Positions 15,057 to 23,887 are shown, numbered from the stretch's first letter. The stretch is 35,181 bases of DNA from an uncultured Eubacteriales bacterium (GCA_900542565.1 UQOC01000020.1:1-35181), one strand, 5' to 3'. Program-made: numbers and translations. The notes: generated from the sequence alone by a model not told the origin.

Positions 15057-15905
15057 TTATTTCTTGTAATCGTAGAAACCTACTCCGGTCTTGCGGCCAA
15101 GCTTGCCGGCTCTTACCATTTTTCTCAGAAGAACATGAGGTCTGTATTTTGGATCTCCATATTCTCTGTAAAGCGTCTCCATGATGGCAAGGACAACATC
15201 AAGTCCGATAAGGTCGCCCAGTTCAAGAGGTCCCATCGGGTGATTTGCGCCCAGTTTCATGGCTGTATCAATACCCTTCACATCAGCAACACCGTCTGCA
15301 AGGATTCCGATACCTTCGTTTATCATTGGGATAAGGATCCTGTTTACAACGAATCCAGGAGCTTCTGCAACTTCTACAGGAGTCTTGCCAAGAGCTTCAG
15401 TAAGGGCTACGATCGTTGCCTTTGTCTCGTCAGAAGTTGTCAGGCCTTTTATTATCTCAACCAGCTTCATTGCAGGCACAGGGTTGAAGAAGTGCATTCC
15501 GATAACCTTGTCAGGTCTGCCTGTAGCTGATGCGATTTCGGTTATGGACAATGATGATGTGTTGGTAGCGATTATAGTATCAGGTTTGCAAAGCTTATCC
15601 AGTTCTGCGAACAGTGCTTTTTTGGCATCCATATCCTCTGTGGCAGCTTCGATAACCAGATCAGCATCGGCTATGATGTTGATGTCGGTAGAACCTTTGA
15701 TCCTGCCGAAAGCTTCCTCTGCCTTTTCAGCGGTTATCTTTTCTTTTGCAACCATTTTGTCCAGATTCTTCTTAACGGTTGCCAGACCTTTTTCGATAGA
15801 AGTGTCTCTCCTTGCTCTCATGACCACTTCATAACCGTTAAGCGCAAGTACCTGGATGATTCCGGCTCCCATTGTTCCGGTACCTAATACACCTATTTTT
15901 TTCAT
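15057..15905 (-). CDS. hbd: 3-hydroxybutyryl-CoA dehydrogenase
   Basis: A 282-residue NAD(P)-dependent enzyme interconverting acetoacetyl-CoA and 3-hydroxybutyryl-CoA in butyrate/butanol-type fermentation. The dinucleotide site '[11 protein letters not shown]' lies at residues 5-15. The catalytic residues of the clostridial enzyme are present: Ser117 in 'NTSSLSI', His138 in 'MHFFNP' and Glu150; the C-terminal dimerisation domain is complete to '[10 protein letters not shown]'. AAGGAGGCATATTTAG precedes the ATG. It stands alone, with its own promoter and terminator, without the crt-bcd-etf genes that often flank it. Confidence 0.95.
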   Translation of the reverse strand: MKKIGVLGTGTMGAGIIQVLALNGYEVVMRARRDTSIEKGLATVKKNLDKMVAKEKITAEKAEEAFGRIKGSTDINIIADADLVIEAATEDMDAKKALFAELDKLCKPDTIIATNTSSLSITEIASATGRPDKVIGMHFFNPVPAMKLVEIIKGLTTSDETKATIVALTEALGKTPVEVAEAPGFVVNRILIPMINEGIGILADGVADVKGIDTAMKLGANHPMGPLELGDLIGLDVVLAIMETLYREYGDPKYRPHVLLRKMVRAGKLGRKTGVGFYDYKK

Positions 15906-15979
15906 CTAAATATGCCTCCTTGGATTTCATCGTTAGTTAATTATTTTTCTTGTGAAAAAATTAACCCTATTGTGGTTTT

Positions 15980-16007
15980 ATTATATCATAAAAAAACAAA
16001 AATGGAA
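15980..16007 (-). promoter_or_regulatory. Promoter of hbd (candidate)
   Basis: Minus-strand TATAAT at 15980-15985 with TTCCAT at 16002-16007, spacer 16. The -10 box is perfect, the -35 box partial. Confidence 0.6.
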
Positions 16008-16083
16008 CCCCTTTATATAACAAATTTTGTTTTTTATTGTATGCAGCCATAGGGCCGGGGCAATTAAGCATCTATTTTCCGGA

Positions 16084-16112
16084 TTGACCCGCTTTTGGTC
16101 CTAATTTATGAT
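16084..16112 (+). promoter_or_regulatory. Promoter of the small secreted protein gene
   Basis: TTGACC at 16084-16089 and TATGAT at 16107-16112, spacer 17, ending 43 bases before the start codon. Confidence 0.75.
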
Positions 16113-16155
16113 ACTCTTGATTTTTATTTTTATTTTTTGATAAGGAGGACCAACC

Positions 16156-16584
16156 ATGAAAAAAAGACTTCTTTCCACATTTATAGTTATCGTATTGCTG
16201 TTCTCTTTTTGTTCTGTCAGCTTTGCGTCAACAGATGACGGCAATGCCGGGATAGTGCCATATGAGACACATTCAGTAACATTTGCTATTAATAGAACAA
16301 GTGCAACTAAAGCAACTGCATCCGTTTATGTGAGCTTTAGTCAGGTAGTAGACCGCTACAGTGTTGTTTTTTATTTGCAGAAATATTCCAACGGCGAATG
16401 GGTCACAGATATCAGTAATGATAACTATGTGACTTTTAACAATGGTTGGAATAAAAGTTATTTCCTTTATGACAAAACTTACACCGGTCTATCCCGTGGT
16501 ACAACTTATCGCTTAAAGTGCATAAGCAAAGATTATATAGGAGACAGCGTATTTACTTCCACATCATATTCGTACACATTCTAG
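16156..16584 (+). CDS. Small secreted protein of unknown function
   Basis: A 142-residue protein with a clear signal peptide ('KKRLLSTFIVIVLLFSFCSVSFA', cleavage expected after about residue 24), leaving a mature domain of about 118 residues. The mature part is rich in Thr, Ser, Tyr and aromatic residues in alternating patterns ('TKATASVYVSFSQVVDRYSVVFYLQKY', 'GTTYRLKCISKDY'), suggesting a small beta-sandwich, fibronectin-III-like fold. There is no lipobox and no sortase signal, so it is probably released or loosely attached. AAGGAGGACCAACC precedes the ATG. It converges on the anti-sigma gene, 19 bases away. I do not recognise a named function. Confidence 0.82.
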   Translation: MKKRLLSTFIVIVLLFSFCSVSFASTDDGNAGIVPYETHSVTFAINRTSATKATASVYVSFSQVVDRYSVVFYLQKYSNGEWVTDISNDNYVTFNNGWNKSYFLYDKTYTGLSRGTTYRLKCISKDYIGDSVFTSTSYSYTF

Positions 16585-16591
16585 TGATATT

Positions 16592-16625
16592 AAGGCTGCC
16601 CGGTCAATCCCGGACGGCCTTTTCT
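16592..16625 (+). terminator. Terminator after the secreted protein gene
   Basis: Imperfect stem beginning AAGGC (16592) and closing GGCCTT (16616-16621), with an inner CCCGG/CCCGG-rich core and TTTTC after it. It overlaps the last codons of the convergent anti-sigma gene. Confidence 0.6.
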
Positions 16626-17308
16626 ATTATCTGTTGTACTTCTGTTTTTTCAAAACCAGCGGAAACTGTTATTTCAATAAGTGTATCCTCCTGTATGTAG
16701 GTGTAGATATTCGATTTATCTCCTGTATAATATGATTTCACATATACATCTATTCCATTCCAGTTTTCTTCTTCAGTACCTGAAATCATATTGCTTAATG
16801 AAAATGTCTCTTCATTGCTTTTTATTTCTTTAATTTCAATGTAACTTTCTTTTGAATTTTCATAAACTATGTATATGGTATTTAGATTATTTACACGCTC
16901 TACTTTTGCTTCATGAAATTCATATTCTTTCGGAATGTAGTCAAACCAAAAAAATTCTTCTTTGAGTTCTTTTGGAATGCTACTTTCTGAATAATATATC
17001 TCTCCTTCATCCATGCCCTCCTCTATCTTCACCTCACCGCTGTTTCCGGCAACTGCTTCAGGCGTATGCAAGATACAGGTGGCGCAGACGCCTACGCAAA
17101 GGACGACGGCGGCTGCTGAACTGAGGAGGATCCTTTTGCGTTTAAGCCTTTTGGCTCTTTTCTGGTCAGCGATCTGTATCCACTTTTTGATCGTCTCCTC
17201 CGAAGGCGGCTCCCCCATCGGAATGGACAGATATGCTTCTTCAAGTTTTTCACCTATCTTTTTTCTGTAATATTCCTGTTCCCTTTTTTCCTCTTTCCTT
17301 TTGCTCAT
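16604..17308 (-). CDS. Membrane anti-sigma factor (candidate)
   Basis: A 234-residue protein with a charged N-terminal cytoplasmic part of about 58 residues, one membrane segment ('ILLSSAAAVVLCVGVCATCIL', about 60-80), and an extracytoplasmic domain with 'IPKEYEFHEAKVE' and 'LIEITVSAGFEKTEVQQIIE' that resembles DUF4367-type domains of clostridial anti-sigma factors. Its ATG overlaps the stop of the sigma gene (ATGA), the standard arrangement for an ECF sigma and its anti-sigma. It should hold the sigma factor at the membrane until an envelope signal arrives. The assignment rests on topology and gene order, not on a conserved catalytic motif. Confidence 0.8.
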   Translation of the reverse strand: MSKRKEEKREQEYYRKKIGEKLEEAYLSIPMGEPPSEETIKKWIQIADQKRAKRLKRKRILLSSAAAVVLCVGVCATCILHTPEAVAGNSGEVKIEEGMDEGEIYYSESSIPKELKEEFFWFDYIPKEYEFHEAKVERVNNLNTIYIVYENSKESYIEIKEIKSNEETFSLSNMISGTEEENWNGIDVYVKSYYTGDKSNIYTYIQEDTLIEITVSAGFEKTEVQQIIEKAVRD

Positions 17309-17847
17309 CTGTCCAAACCTCCTTCTTCTATCATCGCCTTTAGCTTCTGTTTAGCTCTGCGGGAAAGGCTTTTTGTATTGGCCTCCGATTCTCTTATCAT
17401 CACGGCGATTTCCTTTAATCTGTAGCCGTAGGTATAATACAGCACTATGACTTTCCGCTCTTTTTCCTTGAGTCTGCCGATATATTCGTGCAGCTTCTGC
17501 CCGTCCAGTTTCTCAATGAGATCGTCAAGCTGCGATTCCGAAACCGGTTCGCCGCTTTCGTCGGCTTCCTTTAAGTATTCTTCCATATCGTACCAGCTCA
17601 CGGCCGCATTTTTCTCCTGCCTGAGATATTTCAGCCCCACATATTTGGCTATCTTGATGAGCCAGTGCTTTGTCTTTTCTTCGTATCTTATGTTCTGTAT
17701 GTTTGCAAGGGCCTCTACAAATGTATCCTGCACCGCATCTTCCAACCTGTCGCCAAGGCCGAACATGTACAGATAATGCTTTACATCCTCATAGTAACTC
17801 AAAATAAAAATCTCTTTTTCTGAATGTTTTGTTTTATCTTCTATCAT
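17305..17847 (-). CDS. ECF-type RNA polymerase sigma factor
   Basis: A 180-residue sigma-70 family protein lacking regions 1 and 3. Region 2 is seen in 'LEDAVQDTFVEALANIQNIRYEEKTKHWLIKIAKYVGLKYLR', and region 4 with its helix-turn-helix in 'LKEKERKVIVLYYTYGYRLKEIAVMIRESEANTKSLSRRAKQKLK'. It directs RNA polymerase to a small regulon, probably including its own operon. The start at 17847 has AAAGGAG 12-13 bases upstream, slightly far. The next gene is its likely membrane anti-sigma factor, overlapping by ATGA. No target promoter could be picked out with confidence. Confidence 0.92.
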   Translation of the reverse strand: MIEDKTKHSEKEIFILSYYEDVKHYLYMFGLGDRLEDAVQDTFVEALANIQNIRYEEKTKHWLIKIAKYVGLKYLRQEKNAAVSWYDMEEYLKEADESGEPVSESQLDDLIEKLDGQKLHEYIGRLKEKERKVIVLYYTYGYRLKEIAVMIRESEANTKSLSRRAKQKLKAMIEEGGLDR

Positions 17848-17929
17848 TTTACTCTACTTCTCCTTTCCTGTAAAATATTTTGCAAAAAAGCTGCTGCTAT
17901 TTTTTAATAATTTTCAGGATCACTGCACG

Positions 17930-17957
17930 AAAAAAACGGCGTAGGAACCACGCCGTT
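17930..17957 (-). terminator. Terminator after the minus-strand XRE gene
   Basis: Stem AACGGCGT (17935-17942) / ACGCCGTT (17950-17957), loop of 7, followed on the minus strand by seven T (the A run at 17930-17936). It separates the XRE gene from the sigma/anti-sigma operon. Confidence 0.9.
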
Positions 17958-17977
17958 AGTTATCGTATAAAACTTTT

Positions 17978-18358
17978 TTATTTCATCCTTACACCGTCAG
18001 CGTAAATTTCTGCAATCTCGCGTATTCCCTTTAGCTGCTTCGTGTCACAGCGCTGCAAGAGCGTCATTATCTCTTCGCACACTAACATTGACTCACGATC
18101 CGTCTCATTGGAATAAACATTTCCGGCAAGCAGATAATCGGCTGTCACATCAAGAACCTGGCATAACAGATAGAATCTCTTGATAGAGATGCCTTTGTTG
18201 CCATATTCTATGTCGGCAATAAATTGCGGCGAAACATCCAGATATTCTGACAGCTTTTCACGGCTGAGCCCCAGGGACTCTCTTCTGCTGCGGACTCTCT
18301 TGCCCATTTCCTTTTGATCCAGCGCTCTAAATTCTCTTGTGTCGATGTTCTTTTGCAT
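17978..18358 (-). CDS. XRE-family transcriptional regulator (minus strand)
   Basis: A 126-residue protein with a Cro/CI-type helix-turn-helix at about 18-75 ('GKRVRSRRESLGLSREKLSEYLDVSPQFIADIEYGNKGISIKRFYLLCQVLDV'). A short C-terminal segment of about 45 residues has no recognised domain. AGGAGGTAAAAA precedes ATG 18358. It is divergent from a second XRE gene at 18603, and the region between them is full of dyads. It may be an autoregulated repressor; its targets are unknown. Confidence 0.88.
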   Translation of the reverse strand: MQKNIDTREFRALDQKEMGKRVRSRRESLGLSREKLSEYLDVSPQFIADIEYGNKGISIKRFYLLCQVLDVTADYLLAGNVYSNETDRESMLVCEEIMTLLQRCDTKQLKGIREIAEIYADGVRMK

Positions 18359-18409
18359 TTTTTACCTCCTCTGGGCGTTATTTATCACCCATGCCTTATA
18401 TTCTTAAAG

Positions 18410-18449
18410 TTAGACCATCTAAACTAATAGTTGAAGCAACCCTTAGTTT
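18410..18449. promoter_or_regulatory. Operator-like dyads between the two XRE genes
   Basis: TTAGA-CCA-TCTAA (18410-18422) runs directly into a 29-base dyad at 18421-18449 with arms AAACTAATAGTTG and CAACCCTTAGTTT (11 of 13 positions complementary around AAG). The core GTTGAAGCAAC is partly repeated at 18566-18575 (TTGAAGCAAC), close to the start of the plus-strand XRE gene. A further dyad TGTCT-AAA-AGACA lies at about 18459-18471. Binding by either XRE protein is inferred. Confidence 0.6.
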
Positions 18450-18602
18450 ATTTTCCATGTCTAAAAGACAAATATGCTTGTTTTTTTCATTTTTTTTATG
18501 ATTTTTGCAACTTTTTACCGGTATTTTTGCACATATTTATAAATGGGGTTTGCCAAAAGGGTATTTTGAAGCAACACTAAAAGAGAGGTGAACTAATACA
18601 AG

Positions 18603-19031
18603 ATGAAGTTGGAGACCCAGGAGCATATCGCGAGAAACCTCAGGACTCTCAGGACAAGCAGATGTATGAATCAGTCAGAAATGGCCAGGCTGATCGGTAT
18701 AACCAGATCATCCTATGTAAATTACGAACTGGGGAAAAGAGTGCCGGATGCAGAAGTGCTGTTTAACATCGCCACCCGGTTTGGCATACACATGGACACA
18801 CTGTTTGAAACGGACAGATATGTTTTTCTCAGCCTTCTGGAAAAGAGCGACTTATATGAAGATGAACTGGCAGAATTGATTTCCAGCTACAGGACCCTCT
18901 CCGCTTTTGCCAAGGGCATGCTGATCGAGCGTGCTGCATGGCTGACAGAGTGGGACAGGCTGATAAACTCTAACAAAAAAGCCTTTGCTGAAAGATATTC
19001 GGAACGCTTCAGCGGCAGATCCAATACATAA
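18603..19031 (+). CDS. XRE-family transcriptional regulator (plus strand)
   Basis: A 142-residue protein with an N-terminal Cro/CI helix-turn-helix at about 9-65 ('IARNLRTLRTSRCMNQSEMARLIGITRSSYVNYELGKRVPDAEVLFNIATRFGI'). The C-terminal half is helical ('YEDELAELISSYRTLSAFAKGMLIERAAWL') and may serve dimerisation. A stop codon in frame six bases upstream fixes the start at ATG 18603; the nearest purine-rich site, AGAGAGGTG, is about 12 bases away, longer than usual. Divergent from the XRE gene at 17978-18358 and followed by a very strong terminator. Confidence 0.87.
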   Translation: MKLETQEHIARNLRTLRTSRCMNQSEMARLIGITRSSYVNYELGKRVPDAEVLFNIATRFGIHMDTLFETDRYVFLSLLEKSDLYEDELAELISSYRTLSAFAKGMLIERAAWLTEWDRLINSNKKAFAERYSERFSGRSNT

Positions 19032-19045
19032 GGCCGGAACTACAG

Positions 19046-19094
19046 AAAAAATCCCGCCTTTTGCCTTGAACAAGGTAAAAGGCGGGATTTTTTT
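19046..19094. terminator. Long bidirectional terminator
   Basis: A stem of about 22 pairs (19046-19067 with 19072-19093) including AAAAAATCCCGCCTTTT and its complement, a GAAC loop, and A/T tracts at both ends. It serves the plus-strand XRE gene and can stop transcription from the UPF0371 gene opposite. Confidence 0.95.
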
Positions 19095-19149
19095 GCGATC
19101 GGCCAGCTCGTCTGTCTGCCGGCGGCATCCGGCCTCGCCTGCAGATTTA

Positions 19150-20666
19150 TCATGCAAAATACAGGTTCGTTGTAACATATTCAGGGTCGCATGTCACATC
19201 AATGCCCATGCTCCTCAAGGTCTGTTCATCTCTTTCGCTCAGGATCGCCGTGCAGTGAGCCTTGCAGCCGGACAGGCTTCCCAGCATCTGCGCCGCTTTC
19301 TGGGCACATGGATTTGTTTCTGCAGAAATTGATAATGCTGTCAGGATCTCTTCCAGGTTCAGGCTCTTTCTGTCGTGGTGAAGTATGTTCTCTTTCAGAT
19401 CCTGTATATCCCTGAAAACATTGGGAGCGATCACATATTTCTCATCGTCTATTCCGGCAAGCTTTTTGGCTGCGTTGAGCACCGCGGCGGCGGCGGCCAC
19501 CATACGGCGGCTGCTCCCCTGCCGGTAACTATCGTTCCGTCGGGCATCTCTATGGCCATGACCACCACATTGACAAATTTCTTGTCACAGCGGCGCTTAT
19601 ATTCTGCATATTCTCTGGCGGGAGTTACCACAAGACGATCCTCTTCCCTGGCGTTCACTTCTTTCATGAGAAGTTCAGACCTTTCCAGGGCGTCCTCGGT
19701 TATCCGGCCCCGTTTATAATCGCACTTGGCTATGATGAACCGGCGGATTATCTCCTGAATGGCCGCTTCTTTTACCACTTCGTCATCAGAAATGCAAAAT
19801 CCGACGCGGTTTACTCCCATATCGGTCGGCGACTTGTATTCGGCTTCCTGCCCTGTGATCTTTTCGATTATCCGCTTTACCACCGGAAAAACCTCAAGGT
19901 CGCGGTTGTAGTTGACCGCCATCTGTCCGTAGGCTTCCAGATGGAATGAGTCGATCATATTAACATCTTTAAGGTCGGCCGTGGCCGCTTCGTATGCGAT
20001 ATTGACCGGATGCTTGAGGGGAAGGTTCCATATGGGAAAAGTCTCAAACTTGGCATAGCGCACTTTTTTGCCCCGCTTATATTCATGATAGAGCTGGGAA
20101 AGGCAGGTGGCAAGTTTTCCGCTGCCGCCTCCCGGCCCGGTCACAACAGCCAGAGGTTTTGTCACCTCGATATACTGGTTGGCGCCGTAACCTTCCTCGC
20201 TGACGATGGTCTCAACATCTGTAGGATAACCCTTTGTGTAAAAATGTTTGTAGGTCTTTATATCCCTTTTTTCCAGCCTGTTTATGAACTTGTTGACAGC
20301 CGGGGCATCCTCGTAGCGCGTGACGACTACGCTGTTTATCTTCAGGTCATATTTGCGGAAAATATCAATAAGACGGAGTACTTCCAGATCATATGTAATG
20401 CCAAAATCCTGGCGTGTCTTGCTGTTGATTATGTCTCCGGAGTATATGCAGATTATGATCTCTGCCTTATCTTTCATCCTTTCAAGGAGCTTGATCTTGG
20501 CGTTTTCGTCAAAGCCCGGAAGGACGCGCATGGCATGTTTATCGTGTACCAGCTTTCCGCCGAACTCCAGATAAAGCCTTTCGCTTTCGCCGTGGTTGAT
20601 CCTCTCCAAAATGTATTTAGATTGTTCTTCGATATACTTTTCCGCATCAAAACCTGTTTTTTGCAT
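19150..20666 (-). pseudogene. UPF0371/DUF1846 family protein, interrupted by a frameshift
   Basis: Two overlapping reading frames together make one protein of about 505 residues, the usual family size. The first (20666 to 19449, 405 codons) carries the family body, including a glycine-rich nucleotide-loop-like stretch GPGGGSGK at 177-184. It matches up to '[14 protein letters not shown]' and then runs into proline/arginine-rich out-of-frame sequence. The second (from ATG 19503 to 19150) begins '[27 protein letters not shown]' and continues to 'IDVTCDPEY', the expected C-terminus. The break is at a run of four G (plus-strand C, 19516-19519); one more G would restore '[18 protein letters not shown]'. 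A sequencing error, a true lesion, or translation in two parts are all possible: AGGGGAG lies 10 bases before ATG 19503. Function of the family is not established. Confidence 0.85.
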
Positions 20667-20682
20667 TTTTTTCTCTCCTGTG

Positions 20683-21108
20683 TTACATTATATCTATGGT
20701 TATCCGGTTTTTTCCTTCGGCGATACCTTCAAGGCTCACCTGATACTGTACCGCCACACTCCCTCGGCCTTCTTCAAGATCAAGTTCGTTTTTCACATCA
20801 TCGGTGAGCACTTCTATGCCCATTGGTCCATAAGGTGTGTTGTATATACTGCTGAACCTCTTGCCTTTTTCGAAATAAAGTTCAGTCCCAAATCCGGCCA
20901 GCCCTGTCCTTTTCATCCTGACGGACCTGTCATCGACCCTGATGGTCGTCTTGCAGCCTTCCATACCGGAAACCTCGCTTTCGTCATATATTATATATGC
21001 GCGGCCTCCTCTGGCATAAAATCTGCCGTCAGTTACAAATTCCATCTGTTCTTCTTCAATGTCGTCAAAATTCTGTGTTCCGACTATTTTCAATGTAATG
21101 TCTTTCAT
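20683..21108 (-). CDS. DUF1934 (YwiB-like) beta-barrel protein
   Basis: A 141-residue protein similar to YwiB/DUF1934, a small calycin-like beta-barrel family of unknown function. Recognisable parts are '[38 protein letters not shown]', '[32 protein letters not shown]' and '[13 protein letters not shown]'. ATG 21108 is chosen from family length; AAAGGAG is 15 bases upstream, so the site is weak, and ATG 21132 is an alternative with less support. It follows hslO by 34 bases and precedes the UPF0371 gene by 16, so the three form a run. Confidence 0.85.
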   Translation of the reverse strand: MKDITLKIVGTQNFDDIEEEQMEFVTDGRFYARGGRAYIIYDESEVSGMEGCKTTIRVDDRSVRMKRTGLAGFGTELYFEKGKRFSSIYNTPYGPMGIEVLTDDVKNELDLEEGRGSVAVQYQVSLEGIAEGKNRITIDIM

Positions 21109-21142
21109 ATCTGAGCCTGTGCTCCTTTCCATAGTCTGCGGC

Positions 21143-22051
21143 CTATGTCCTGATGTTTTCCAGTATCCGCTCCAGATGAGCCTTATCAAAATGGTATTTT
21201 TTAAGGCAGAACTGACAAACCAGTTCAGCGGCGCCGTCCTCTTCTATGATCTCCTTCAGGTCTTTTTCTCCTATGGTCATAAGGACTTTTTCCAGCCGCT
21301 CTTCTGAGCAGTCGCAGTTCCAGTCCATCTCTTTCATCTCCAGTTCTCTCAGTGCAAATCTGTCAGGAATGTCTCCGAAGATCTCATCAGCCATAAGTTC
21401 GGCTGCCTTTTGGGGATCTTTTCTGCGGGCGTTTTCTGCTATGGAGGTTATTGGCCCCATGGATCCTACCACTGCTTCAAGCGCCTCTACAGCCTCTTCT
21501 TCGGCTTCCGGCAAAAGCTGGATTATCATTCCTGCCGCGCAGCCTACAGAAAGATCTTTTTCCACTTTGACCCCAAGGGCAACAGCCGTATTCTGCTGTT
21601 CTGATATATAATAGTATGAAGCAAGATCTTCGGCGATCTCCCCCGAAACAAGACTTACGGTGCCTACATAGGGTTCCTTTAGCCCAAGGTCCTTTATCAC
21701 CGTCAGCTCGCCTTCGCCCAGCGAACCGCCTACATCCAGCTTTCCGTTTTCCTTAAGGGGCAGGTCTGCATCGGGATTGGCTATATAGCCTTTAACATTG
21801 CCGCTGCCGTCGGCGGTGGCAAGTATCTGCCTTGCCGGTCCGCTGCCCTTGAAGATAAGGGTAAGCTTATCCTTTTCTCCCTTGAGCATGAGCCCCATAA
21901 GGCCTGCGGCTGTCAGCACCCTTCCCAGGCCTGCGGTGGCCAGCGGCGTCGTATGATGTATCTGTGCAGCTTTCCGGACGAGCTGCGTGCTGTCAGTCAG
22001 GTAAACCCTGAAAGATCCGCTGCCGTCAATGGCTGTCATTACTTTGTTCAT
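21143..22051 (-). CDS. hslO: Redox-regulated chaperone Hsp33
   Basis: A 302-residue cytoplasmic holdase activated by oxidation. The N-terminal domain runs from 'VMTAIDGSGSFRVYLTDST' through 'LGRVLTAAGLMG'. The C-terminal zinc switch is intact: Cys246-x-Cys248 ('NCDCSEE') and Cys279-x2-Cys282 ('VCQFC'), which release zinc and form disulfides under oxidative stress. The start ATG 22051 follows AAGGGGTGAATACCAT. It lies 35 bases downstream of the phosphoglucomutase gene on the same strand. Confidence 0.96.
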   Translation of the reverse strand: MNKVMTAIDGSGSFRVYLTDSTQLVRKAAQIHHTTPLATAGLGRVLTAAGLMGLMLKGEKDKLTLIFKGSGPARQILATADGSGNVKGYIANPDADLPLKENGKLDVGGSLGEGELTVIKDLGLKEPYVGTVSLVSGEIAEDLASYYYISEQQNTAVALGVKVEKDLSVGCAAGMIIQLLPEAEEEAVEALEAVVGSMGPITSIAENARRKDPQKAAELMADEIFGDIPDRFALRELEMKEMDWNCDCSEERLEKVLMTIGEKDLKEIIEEDGAAELVCQFCLKKYHFDKAHLERILENIRT

Positions 22052-22086
22052 ATGGTATTCACCCCTTTTGTTTCATCGGTATATGG

Positions 22087-23766
22087 TCATACGCTTTCGG
22101 CAAATGATCTGACCTGTTCCAGCAGTACATCGAGGTTTTCCAGTGCCTGCTGCCTGGAGGAACCTTTGGCAAAAGCATATATTTTTAATTTAAGTTCAGT
22201 ACCTGAAGGCCTGATGATGATCTGATGTCCCTGAGGCAAAAGAGCCCTGAACATATCATCGCAGCAGTGAGATGCATCCACGGTAAGCGGCTGTCCCATC
22301 AGGTGGGTCAGATTGCCGCTGAAAAGTGATTCCATGATCTGGCCTATCTTTTCCCGGTCTTTTTCCGACCGGAATTCTATGGCTACGGCCTTGGATCCGG
22401 CATATCCGTATGTGCGGTACATTTCTGCCAGCCTGTCAAAGAGAGTCATGCCCTTTGCTTTGAGACAGGCTGCTATGGTGGCTATCATCTGTGAAGCCAG
22501 CACGCCGTCCTTGTCTCTTGTATAATTGCCGTAAAGATAACCTAAGCTTTCCTCGAATCCGAAGAGAAAGTCTTCTTCTCTGCCGGCTTCTTTGAGAAGT
22601 TCCATTTCCATGGCAATATTTTTAAATCCCGTAGGCACATTTTTAATGTGTATCCTGTACGCCCTGGCTATGTCTTCTGCATAAGGAGAGGATACAAAAC
22701 TCTTGTAGACCATTTTCTGGCCTCTCATATTTTTGTTCCCGATCCGGTGAGAATGACACCAGCATATATAATCCAGCATCAGTATGCCTGCCTGATCGCC
22801 GGTGAGCCGCTGAAAGCCTCCGTCTTTTCTGGCCATTACTCCCATCCGGTCACTGTCCGGATCTGTGGCTATGATGATGTCTGTGTCATCATCGGCATAG
22901 GTCAGAGCCAGGTCAAAGACTTTCTCGTTTTCCGGGTTAGGCGCAGGGCATGTGGAAAATTCCCCGTCTGTACATGTCTGTTCTGCTACGGTCTTTACAT
23001 TGGTAAGCCCCAGGTTGGCAAATACTCTCCTTACAAATCTGGTGCCTGTGCCGTTGAGGGGCGTGTAGACAACATTTAGTCCTGAAAAGGCTTCTCTGAT
23101 CTTTGTTTCGTCCTCAGTCCAGAAAACCGTCTGTTCCATGACGGCTTTGATATATGCCCTTTCCACATCATCAGGACATGGCGCTACGCTGCCGGGTGCC
23201 GCACCGCTTAGACATGTCTTGTCATCAAAATACGGATGCCTGTTTATATACGACTCTACAGTGCGTGCTTTGAGGTCGTCTATCTGGTTGCCGTAATGGT
23301 CGTACACCTTATAACCGTTGTATTCTTTTGGGTTATGGCTTGCCGTTATCATTATGCCGCCATCGGCTCCCATATACCTTATCCCAAAGGATACGGCAGG
23401 CACCGGCACCGGCTGCATAAAAACATACGAATCTATGCCCCTGGCAGCCAGGGTGCGGGCTGTTTCCTCCGCATATGCGGCGGAATTTTTTCTGGTATCA
23501 TAGCCTATGACCACTTTTGGTTTTTCATGTTTTGACAGCAGATAGTCTGCTACTCCCATGGTGGCCCGTTTTATCACTATTTCATTTATCCTGTTGGTGC
23601 CTATGCCCATCTTCCCTCTTAGTCCGGATGTTCCGAAGGTCATGTCCCGGCAGAACCTGTCATATATCTCTTCTGCATCCCCTTGTATGGCGATGGCTTC
23701 TTTTTTGAGGTTTTCAGGCAGCGGGGCGTCTTTCCATAAGGAATATTGTTTTCTCGCTTTTTCCAT
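22087..23766 (-). CDS. Phosphoglucomutase/phosphomannomutase
   Basis: A 559-residue alpha-D-phosphohexomutase of the PgcA type, interconverting glucose-1-phosphate and glucose-6-phosphate (and perhaps the mannose pair). The phospho-serine loop is 'TASHNP' (Ser at about 143), the metal loop 'DPDSDR', the sugar loop 'GFEESLGYL', and the phosphate-binding loop 'RPSGTELKLKIY' near the C-terminus. ATG 23766 gives an N-terminus (MEKARKQYSLWK) similar in length to PgcA; a TTG at 23802 in the same frame is possible, and neither has a strong ribosome site. Heads the run pgm-hslO-DUF1934-UPF0371, and diverges from htrA. Confidence 0.93.
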   Translation of the reverse strand: MEKARKQYSLWKDAPLPENLKKEAIAIQGDAEEIYDRFCRDMTFGTSGLRGKMGIGTNRINEIVIKRATMGVADYLLSKHEKPKVVIGYDTRKNSAAYAEETARTLAARGIDSYVFMQPVPVPAVSFGIRYMGADGGIMITASHNPKEYNGYKVYDHYGNQIDDLKARTVESYINRHPYFDDKTCLSGAAPGSVAPCPDDVERAYIKAVMEQTVFWTEDETKIREAFSGLNVVYTPLNGTGTRFVRRVFANLGLTNVKTVAEQTCTDGEFSTCPAPNPENEKVFDLALTYADDDTDIIIATDPDSDRMGVMARKDGGFQRLTGDQAGILMLDYICWCHSHRIGNKNMRGQKMVYKSFVSSPYAEDIARAYRIHIKNVPTGFKNIAMEMELLKEAGREEDFLFGFEESLGYLYGNYTRDKDGVLASQMIATIAACLKAKGMTLFDRLAEMYRTYGYAGSKAVAIEFRSEKDREKIGQIMESLFSGNLTHLMGQPLTVDASHCCDDMFRALLPQGHQIIIRPSGTELKLKIYAFAKGSSRQQALENLDVLLEQVRSFAESV

Positions 23767-23856
23767 AATATCATTATCCACTCTTTTATACTGATTTATC
23801 AATTTATTTTATCATATTTCCCATTATTTTTACACAGAAAATACACAATGGATGAA

Positions 23857-23862
23857 TATAAT
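23857..23862 (+). promoter_or_regulatory. -10 box of the htrA gene (candidate)
   Basis: TATAAT at 23857-23862, 25 bases before the start codon. No good -35 box is found 16-18 bases upstream, so a regulated promoter is possible. Confidence 0.4.
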
Positions 23863-23887
23863 CTTAATCACAAAGGAGGTCTTATTT

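Noticed and set aside
19500..19525. Classical -1 programmed frameshift in UPF0371
   Set aside because: The needed direction is -1, but there is no X-XXY-YYZ slippery heptamer and no family precedent known to me; kept only as a minor alternative.
20010..20807. Long plus-strand frame (265 codons) opposite the UPF0371 and DUF1934 genes
   Set aside because: It spans two genes on the other strand, has no ribosome site and reads as unlikely protein.
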